This document shows positions 13,793-18,764 of a DNA stretch of 18,764 nt, one piece after another (position 1 is the stretch's first letter; each line of letters begins with the position of its first letter). Made by a program: the position numbers and the translations under genes. The notes beneath the pieces are model-generated. The model was not told the origin of the DNA, did no database searches, and worked only from the letters and a program-made list of their open reading frames with translations. Origin of the DNA: Hydrogenovibrio sp. UBA654 (lineage in GTDB: Bacteria; Pseudomonadota; Gammaproteobacteria; Thiomicrospirales; Thiomicrospiraceae); contig DBOE01000091.1 of the NCBI GenBank assembly GCA_002299585.1, positions 1 to 18,764 of the forward strand. Reading direction: 5' to 3'.

Positions 13793-16700
13793 TCATAGCT
13801 CTACCCACTCATCTAAATAACTAAAATACAGCACTAATATTTGTTTTCTATTCTCTAATTGTTGAAAAAGTTGCGCATACCTATCTAATTGTGGCTTATA
13901 TTTTTCAGTTTGCTCTGTTATAAACTGTTGTTTACTTATTTTCATGTCAGCTGAATAATAGCTGGTTTTATAATCAACTATCCACCTTGTATCTTGCTCA
14001 TCAACAAAGGTTCTATCCACTATATGGTTGATGCTTTCTATCTTCTCTTTATCGGCAAATTCTAACCCGCTGGAGCTAATTGCTAGTTCGTTAGCAGATT
14101 GTTTGAATTGACTGGTTAAAGCCCAGATTATTTTTTTATTTTTTAGTGCATTGTTTAATGAAATAAGAGTTATATCTAGTGCTTCTGTTAAGGATTCTGC
14201 TTCTATATTTTGCTGTTGTAACCAGTATTTTAAATAGTCTGCTAGTTGTTGGCTTATCTCACTTGGTAGAGATTGCTGATTACCCCATAGTTCTAGCATT
14301 TGATGGACTAGGTTACCTACTGAGGTAGCCATATTTGCCATTTTGGTTTGTTGGTTTATATCTTTGTTTATATTTGTATTTCCATCTTTTAGCAGCTCCA
14401 TTTCTTGCGGTTCTTGCTGCATTGGTGCTAAGTTTAACCCAGAAAAATCATTAATAAAATGCTCTCTATCCATCGGCAAACGGCTAACTAAAATGGGGAC
14501 GGAGTCTAATTCATCATCTTGTTCTTTAAAGTCATTTCTTTCAGCTAGTTTATTAAATGCTTGCTGTTGGGTTTCCCAAAAAACACTTAACAACGAACCT
14601 TTTACTGGAGCAATCTCTTTATTTTCATTCATTTGTTTTTCTGTATATTTTACATTGGCAAATAAATGCAGTTGTTGTTTTGCTCTGGTACAAGCTACAT
14701 AAAAAACCCTGCCCAATTCATAATTTTGTTTTTGTTTTTCAACGTTGAGAATAAAATCAACTAGTCGCTTATCTGCTTCTTTATCTTTGGTGCCTTTTTT
14801 GGTACCTTTTTGTGCCATAGGTGCAAAGATTAAATGTTGTTGTTCTGCTTTTTTAACATTGAGCCAGTTGATTAATTTTTTATCATCTGCTACTGGTAAT
14901 TTATTAAGCTCAGGCAACAATACAAAATCAAACTCCAAACCTTTGGCTTTGTGCATGGTCATAATTTCAATTTGCTTTGCCTGTTCACTAGTATCAGGCA
15001 AGGCAAATAAATTTCCTAAACTAGTTACTAAGTCAAATTTAGAGAAGCTACCCTTATGTTCTAATTCTAGCTCTGTTAACATTTGCCAAAAAGCTACGAT
15101 ATTTTGTAATTCACTCGCTGAATTTAAACTTTGGGCAAAATCTAACGCTAGCCAAGTTTCTTTTATTAACCTTGACCAATTTAATAAACCTATATGTTCA
15201 ATAGCATTTTCTAAAACTGGATATACCTTATCTAACCTTACCCCACCCTGTTCTGACAGCTGGCTAAAACCCTCCTGTTGATGCTGCTTTAATACTGCCC
15301 AGACGGGAAGATTACGGGTAGCTTTATTCTCTAACAGAACTGACAAATCCATTAAACCTAAACCTATAGCAGGAGTTCGTAATAATGCTATCCATGCGGC
15401 TCTATCACCTAGGTGAATTAGCGAACAAGTAAGGCTTTCCAAATCTTGCACTTCTTGTCTTTGTGCTAGTTTTTCTATTTCCAACGCTCTAAAGGCTAGC
15501 TTTTGTACTTTTAACTCTTTTATAACTGGGATCAAAACTGATCTGCTACGCCCCAAAATACCGATGGTTTGATTAGGTTTTTTATTTTTTAATATTTGTT
15601 GTAAAGTGTTAATTATTTCATTAACAGCTTGTTCACTACTTTGATTTACCGTCCAATGGGTTGTTATAGCTTGTTCATCTTGCTGTGAAAAGGCTGTGGA
15701 CGCACTGTAACTTACCCCCCCCCTCTCAATTATATTTTTAGAGGGCATAATTTTTTTAAAAGTTTTATTAACCCAGTTTACCACCCCCATTTTTGACCTA
15801 AAATTAACTGTTAACTGCTGTTGTTTCAAGGCAAAATCGCCAATACTACCTGCCCAAGTTTCTAAAAAATTACCTACTTCAGCTTCACGAAAACGATAAA
15901 TAGACTGCATAGGATCACCAACAATAAACAGACTATGGTTATCTTCTGCAGACCAGCCTGCAATTAATTTTTTTAACAAGCCAAACTGGCTAACCGAAGT
16001 ATCTTGAAACTCATCAATTAATAAATGTTGTATTTGATAATCTAATCTCTGTGCTAAATCGGTTGGCTGTTCAACCTCTCCCAAAGATGATGATGCTCCT
16101 TGCGATATTTCAATAAAATCCGCACTCATTTGCTGGGTAAAAACCACCTTCAAATGGGCAGCCGCCGTGATAAGTAGTTGTGATAAATCCTGTACTCCTT
16201 GCCATTGTTGGGGGCTATAAGTGGGGCTAGGTAAATCAGCAATAGCTGACAGAGCTGCTGAAACTTTACCATCATAGTTGTTTTGTTCTACTTCATTCAA
16301 GCACTCTTGAAAGCGTCCCTTTATCTCCTGGTCTTCTTTTGTTTTATTAGGTAATTTATTTCTTTTTAGGATACCTCCCTTGGCAGTTAATAGAGAACTA
16401 ATAAATTCTTGCCAAGTCGCCAGCTCTTGTACATCAGTTTTAATAAAATTTAAACTAGGCAAAGATAGTGCCTCATCTAAAACCAACTTAGCAGCTTGCA
16501 ATTTTGCTAATGCTGGTTCAATATTAATCATTAAATCATTAAAAATCATCTCAACTAAACTTGATAAAGCATGGTTAAACTTTGCTAAGTCTATACCCTC
16601 TTGCATCGAGCTCAATAATGGCATCCATTGGTCTCGCTTGGCTAACATCATGGCAATCATCTTTTCTGCTAAACGACGATCACCATTAACCAAGCCCATT

Positions 16701-17248
16701 AAGGTAGTAACTGCTACTGATACTTGTTGCGTATTTAAGGTTTCTCTTGCCGCAATGCTATAGAGGGCATCTGGTTGTTTAACAATATTTAATTGACCAC
16801 CAACATTAGAAAGCAGCGGCATTTGTTGTACTAAATAGCTATTAAATGAATCAATACTTTTAATTCGTAAGCGATGGGGGTTTGATAGTAGGTTCCAACC
16901 ACGCTGGTGATTATTTTCTAACGCCAACTTTGCCAGTTGCCAAGTATTTTGCGCATACAAATCTTGTTGTAAAATTTCCGTTTTACTAGTCTGCTCACAA
17001 GACTGCAAAGCTTCCAAAATACGCAATTGCATTTCCGCAACCGCTTTTTTAGTAAAGGTCATAGCTACAATCTTCTCAGGAGATTCCACCACAGCCAACA
17101 AAGCTAAAAACCGTTGGGTAAGTAAAGAAGTTTTACCAGAGCCTGCAGGAGCTTGCACTATAAAAGATTTAGCAGGATTAATAGCCTCAAACCTAGCCAA
17201 ACCATCTTCTAGGTTATTATCTTGTTTTAGATTTTTATAAAGATTCAT
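13793..17248 (-). CDS. AddA/RecB-type helicase-nuclease (UvrD superfamily)
   Basis: A 1151-residue SF1A helicase with a C-terminal nuclease domain. Helicase motifs: Walker A QAPAGSGKT (32-40), Ia AMTFTKKAVAEM (62-73), II LLIDEFQDTS (409-418), III FIVGDPMQSIYRFR (441-454), IV LTVNFRS (479-485), V MTMHKAKGLEF (763-773), VI RVFYVACTRAK (847-857). The nuclease carries the RecB pattern: GNLVHQ (978-983), VDR (Asp1078), VDYKTS (Asp1092, Lys1094) and QLDRY (Gln1120, Tyr1124), all catalytic positions intact. The N-terminal ARFEAINPAKSFIVQAPAGSGKT is typical of proteobacterial AddA. AddAB resects double-strand breaks for RecA. AddA usually neighbours addB, but here it lies between tRNA-Asn and mvaS, so the partner is not adjacent. 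A lysine-rich insert (814-828) and a G9 codon run (15715-15723) are oddities. Confidence 0.9.
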   Translation of the reverse strand: MNLYKNLKQDNNLEDGLARFEAINPAKSFIVQAPAGSGKTSLLTQRFLALLAVVESPEKIVAMTFTKKAVAEMQLRILEALQSCEQTSKTEILQQDLYAQNTWQLAKLALENNHQRGWNLLSNPHRLRIKSIDSFNSYLVQQMPLLSNVGGQLNIVKQPDALYSIAARETLNTQQVSVAVTTLMGLVNGDRRLAEKMIAMMLAKRDQWMPLLSSMQEGIDLAKFNHALSSLVEMIFNDLMINIEPALAKLQAAKLVLDEALSLPSLNFIKTDVQELATWQEFISSLLTAKGGILKRNKLPNKTKEDQEIKGRFQECLNEVEQNNYDGKVSAALSAIADLPSPTYSPQQWQGVQDLSQLLITAAAHLKVVFTQQMSADFIEISQGASSSLGEVEQPTDLAQRLDYQIQHLLIDEFQDTSVSQFGLLKKLIAGWSAEDNHSLFIVGDPMQSIYRFREAEVGNFLETWAGSIGDFALKQQQLTVNFRSKMGVVNWVNKTFKKIMPSKNIIERGGVSYSASTAFSQQDEQAITTHWTVNQSSEQAVNEIINTLQQILKNKKPNQTIGILGRSRSVLIPVIKELKVQKLAFRALEIEKLAQRQEVQDLESLTCSLIHLGDRAAWIALLRTPAIGLGLMDLSVLLENKATRNLPVWAVLKQHQQEGFSQLSEQGGVRLDKVYPVLENAIEHIGLLNWSRLIKETWLALDFAQSLNSASELQNIVAFWQMLTELELEHKGSFSKFDLVTSLGNLFALPDTSEQAKQIEIMTMHKAKGLEFDFVLLPELNKLPVADDKKLINWLNVKKAEQQHLIFAPMAQKGTKKGTKDKEADKRLVDFILNVEKQKQNYELGRVFYVACTRAKQQLHLFANVKYTEKQMNENKEIAPVKGSLLSVFWETQQQAFNKLAERNDFKEQDDELDSVPILVSRLPMDREHFINDFSGLNLAPMQQEPQEMELLKDGNTNINKDINQQTKMANMATSVGNLVHQMLELWGNQQSLPSEISQQLADYLKYWLQQQNIEAESLTEALDITLISLNNALKNKKIIWALTSQFKQSANELAISSSGLEFADKEKIESINHIVDRTFVDEQDTRWIVDYKTSYYSADMKISKQQFITEQTEKYKPQLDRYAQLFQQLENRKQILVLYFSYLDEWVEL

Positions 17249-17386
17249 AGCAAATTATTTTAACCTAATTTCACAAATAAATGTCTACAAACTTATGGCT
17301 AAGTTATTATGCTGATAAAAATATACAACTGACTTGAAAGCCTTTAAAAATAGGGTTTTATAATTGATAAGTTTTTTAAAAAAAAC

Positions 17387-17414
17387 TTGCATAAGCAGGA
17401 TTTTAGCCTATAAT
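17387..17414 (+). promoter_or_regulatory. Promoter of tRNA-Asn
   Basis: TTGCAT (17387-17392), a 16-base spacer and a perfect TATAAT (17409-17414) lie about 25-30 bases before the mature tRNA. The GC-containing ACGCC after the -10 box resembles the discriminator of stable-RNA promoters under stringent control. The rest of the 17249-17446 gap is AT-rich and holds no gene that I can see; the helicase promoter must be there but I could not place it. Confidence 0.65.
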
Positions 17415-17446
17415 ACGCCAGATCAAAACTATGTTTTGTCTACCAT

Positions 17447-17522
17447 TCCCGATTAGTTCAGCTGGTAGAACACCGGACTGTTAATCCGTATGTCGCTGGT
17501 TCGAGCCCAGCATCGGGAGCCA
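17447..17522 (+). tRNA. tRNA-Asn (anticodon GTT), CCA encoded
   Basis: The acceptor arms TCCCGAT (17447-17453) and ATCGGGA (17512-17518) pair fully. The D arm GTTC...GAAC, the anticodon stem-loop CGGACTGTTAATCCG with GTT, and the T arm with GGTTCGAGCCC are all standard. The discriminator is G and CCA is encoded (17520-17522). The sequence is close to E. coli tRNA-Asn. Confidence 0.97.
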
Positions 17523-17527
17523 TATTT

Positions 17528-17563
17528 AAAGCCTCAGCTATACAAATATCTGAGGCTTTCTTG
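17528..17563 (+). terminator. Intrinsic terminator after tRNA-Asn
   Basis: Perfect 10-base arms AAAGCCTCAG (17528-17537) and CTGAGGCTTT (17550-17559) enclose a 12-base AT-rich loop and are followed by TTTCTT. This is the only textbook intrinsic terminator I find in the window. It separates tRNA-Asn from the SRP RNA. Confidence 0.88.
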
Positions 17564-17569
17564 TATTAT

Positions 17570-17681
17570 GGTGACTTAGCTCGCCCCTCGCGACGATAGG
17601 TTAGGAACTCCGCCAGGTCCGGAAGGAAGCAACGGTACTCTCTGATTCGTGCGCCGAGACTAGGCGGGTTAAGTTGCCACC
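17570..17681 (+). ncRNA. ffs: Signal recognition particle RNA (4.5S, small bacterial type)
   Basis: The conserved apical domain AGGTCCGGAAGGAAGCA is at 17615-17631, with the GGAA tetraloop and the asymmetric loop that binds Ffh. The flanks pair over a long stem: GGTGACTTAGCTCGCC at the 5' end against GGCGGGTTAAGTTGCCACC at the 3' end, with a few bulges. The RNA with Ffh targets nascent membrane proteins to FtsY and the translocon. Ends are estimated from pairing and could shift by several bases. A TATTAT hexamer (17564-17569) directly abuts the 5' end, so either transcription starts slightly inside my estimate or the RNA is processed from a longer transcript. Confidence 0.93.
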
Positions 17682-17700
17682 CCTAAATTTATTTATCCTT

Positions 17701-17730
17701 TAGCCGTCTCTGAACAAGTATGATTATTTA
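17701..17730 (-). repeat. Dispersed intergenic repeat, copy C
   Basis: Minus-strand TAAATAATCATACTTG then TTCAGAGACGGCTA spans the folD stop codon and the following bases. It shares ATAATCATACTT and TCAGAGAC with copy A (8328-8360), also just after a stop codon on the minus strand. The right end diverges. Confidence 0.5.
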
Positions 17731-18569
17731 TATGCAGCTTGCAAAGTATTTTGTAACAAAGTTGCAATGGTCATAGGGCCTACCCCCCCCGGGACAGGAG
17801 TTATCCAGCTAGCTCTTTCTTTAGCTGTATCAAACTCTACATCACCAACTAGGCTACCATTTTCTAAACGATTAATCCCAACATCAATAACTATCGCCCC
17901 CTCTTTAATCCATGCTCCTTTAACCATTTCAGCAATTCCTACTCCTACTACCACTATATCAGCCTCAGATACTTTTTTAGCCAAATCCTTAGTTGCACTA
18001 TGGCAAATAGTAACCGTAGCCCGTCTATTTAATAACTCTAACGCCATAGGCACACCAACTATATTAGAAGCACCAACCACAACCGCATTTAAACCTCGGA
18101 TAGTAACCCCTGTTTTATCCAGCATAGTCATAACGCCATGTGGAGTACATGGAGCAAGCTTAGGTAAAGAAGTGGCTAATCTCCCCATATTATAGGGGTG
18201 AAAACCATCTACATCTTTTTCAGAGTCAATTCGTTCAATGATTTCTGCCGTATTAATATGCTCTGGTACAGGTAGCTGTACAATAATGCCATGTACACTA
18301 GCATCAGTATTTAAATCATCAATTTTAGCTAATAATTCTGCCTGAGTGGTCGTTTTAGATAAAACTATAGAAACATCATTAAAACCAGCTTTTTGACAAG
18401 CTATTTTTTTATTACGCACATAGACCTGTGAAGCTGGGTCTTCACCGACTAAAATTACTGCCAAACCAGGGACAATATTGCCCATTTTTTTTTGTTTATC
18501 TACCTCTACCCTAATTTGTTCTCTAATCTCTAGAGCTATATCTTTACCATTTAATATCTTCGCTACCAT
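17724..18569 (-). CDS. folD: Bifunctional methylenetetrahydrofolate dehydrogenase/cyclohydrolase
   Basis: A 281-residue FolD, which converts 5,10-methylene-THF through methenyl-THF to 10-formyl-THF using NADP, feeding purine and formyl-Met synthesis. Motifs: YVRNKKIACQKAGF (catalytic Lys region), VQLPVPEHIN, KDVDGFHPYN, PCTPHGVM, VVGASNIVGVPMA (nucleotide binding), DVGINR and TPVPGGVGPMT, all intact. The start at the ATG at 18569 (MVAKILNGKDIA) is preferred because FolD proteins normally begin this way and GGAAAAG precedes it; a GTG four codons upstream (18581) is the alternative. A G8 run encodes part of the invariant PGGVGP motif (17783-17790). It lies opposite the SRP RNA, tail-to-tail, and is divergent from tRNA-Pro. 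Confidence 0.95.
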   Translation of the reverse strand: MVAKILNGKDIALEIREQIRVEVDKQKKMGNIVPGLAVILVGEDPASQVYVRNKKIACQKAGFNDVSIVLSKTTTQAELLAKIDDLNTDASVHGIIVQLPVPEHINTAEIIERIDSEKDVDGFHPYNMGRLATSLPKLAPCTPHGVMTMLDKTGVTIRGLNAVVVGASNIVGVPMALELLNRRATVTICHSATKDLAKKVSEADIVVVGVGIAEMVKGAWIKEGAIVIDVGINRLENGSLVGDVEFDTAKERASWITPVPGGVGPMTIATLLQNTLQAAYK

Positions 18570-18648
18570 ATACTTTTCCACAAAAAATTATTAACCGTAA
18601 ATAATAACTTATTTTGATCATTTTTTAAAAAAATAAGCTATTTATTTA

Positions 18649-18677
18649 TTGACAGAAAGCTAACCGCTCTATACAAT
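18649..18677 (+). promoter_or_regulatory. Promoter of tRNA-Pro
   Basis: TTGACA (18649-18654), a 17-base spacer and TACAAT (18672-18677), followed by a GC-rich ACGCGG discriminator, 14 bases before the tRNA. The pattern is that of a strong, stringently controlled stable-RNA promoter. Confidence 0.75.
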
Positions 18678-18691
18678 ACGCGGCATCTTAT

Positions 18692-18764
18692 CGGAGTATA
18701 GCGCAGCCTGGTAGCGCACTTGTTTTGGGTACAAGTGGTCGGGGGTTCAAATCCCTCTACTCCG
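18692..18764 (+). tRNA. tRNA-Pro (anticodon TGG), 3' end cut by window
   Basis: Acceptor arms CGGAGTA (18692-18698) and TACTCCG (18758-18764) pair. The anticodon stem CTTGT/ACAAG closes the loop TTTGGGT with anticodon TGG, and the T arm contains GGTTCAAATCC. The window ends exactly at the last acceptor base, so the discriminator and any encoded CCA lie outside. Confidence 0.95.

Noticed and set aside
14343..15281. Several plus-strand open frames of 60-180 codons opposite the helicase-nuclease gene.
   Set aside because: They are antisense to conserved helicase motifs, have Ser/Cys-rich low-complexity products, and lack ribosome sites.
17767..18195. 142-codon plus-strand open frame inside folD.
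   Set aside because: It is the antisense shadow of a well-supported folD; its Thr/Pro/Ser-rich product is not protein-like.
18605..18640. AT-rich inverted repeat TAACTTATTTT / AAAATAAGCTA between folD and tRNA-Pro.
   Set aside because: Arms are almost all A/T with a 14-base loop; such pairs are expected by chance in this base composition, so I do not call it a terminator or operator.
1..18764. CRISPR array, insertion sequence, prophage or toxin-antitoxin module.
   Set aside because: No regularly spaced repeats, transposase or integrase motifs, terminal inverted repeats with duplications, or small paired genes were seen; the tRNA ends show no attachment-site duplication within the window.

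Overview
The window looks like a chromosomal segment of a low-GC (about one third G+C by eye) gammaproteobacterium. The evidence is a nudE/yrfG neighbourhood whose YrfG reads as a close homologue of the enterobacterial protein, a gammaproteobacterial-style short SRP RNA, a PpiC-type parvulin, a CCA-encoding tRNA-Asn, and outer-membrane porins with signal peptides and C-terminal Phe. I cannot name the genus. The mevalonate-pathway genes point to one of the minority gammaproteobacterial lineages that make isoprenoids by that route. No phage, insertion sequence, CRISPR array or plasmid gene was seen. Coding density is high and no gene-free stretch exceeds 300 bases.

Layout. 1-368: 5' part of a lipoprotein gene with about 53-residue repeats (minus strand, runs off the window). 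508-1756: divergent nudE (Nudix hydrolase) and yrfG-like HAD nucleotidase. 1753-2961: porin 1 (minus). 3162-4714: divergent YgjP-like zinc metalloprotease and RluA-family pseudouridine synthase, whose start codons are only 17 nt apart. 4711-5619: CDF metal exporter (minus). 5659-6916: a translationally overlapping HIRAN-domain protein and DEDDh exonuclease. 6933-8189: porin 2, a paralogue of porin 1, behind a strong sigma70-like promoter. 8376-10420: ggt (gamma-glutamyltranspeptidase) downstream of ppiC. 10498-13765: a three-gene mevalonate operon (HMG-CoA reductase, type 2 IPP isomerase, HMG-CoA synthase). 13793-17248: a large AddA/RecB-type helicase-nuclease. 17447-17681: tRNA-Asn, a textbook intrinsic terminator and the SRP RNA. 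17724-18569: folD. 18692-18764: tRNA-Pro(TGG), cut by the window end just before its discriminator base.

How parts work together. The mevalonate genes supply HMG-CoA, mevalonate and the IPP/DMAPP balance; the thiolase, the kinases and the decarboxylase must lie elsewhere. Cell-envelope functions (two porins, periplasmic GGT, metal exporter, lipoprotein) alternate with nucleic-acid functions (HIRAN/exonuclease pair, AddA-like nuclease, pseudouridine synthase, RNAs). Most genes are ordinary housekeeping. The points most worth a second look are the HIRAN-exonuclease pair, the divergent short HMG-CoA reductase and its split operon, a dispersed ~30-bp intergenic repeat found three times, the near-abutting divergent start codons with paired -10 boxes, and G8/G9 tracts inside folD and the helicase gene. 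Nothing here is clearly a new defence or mobile system.
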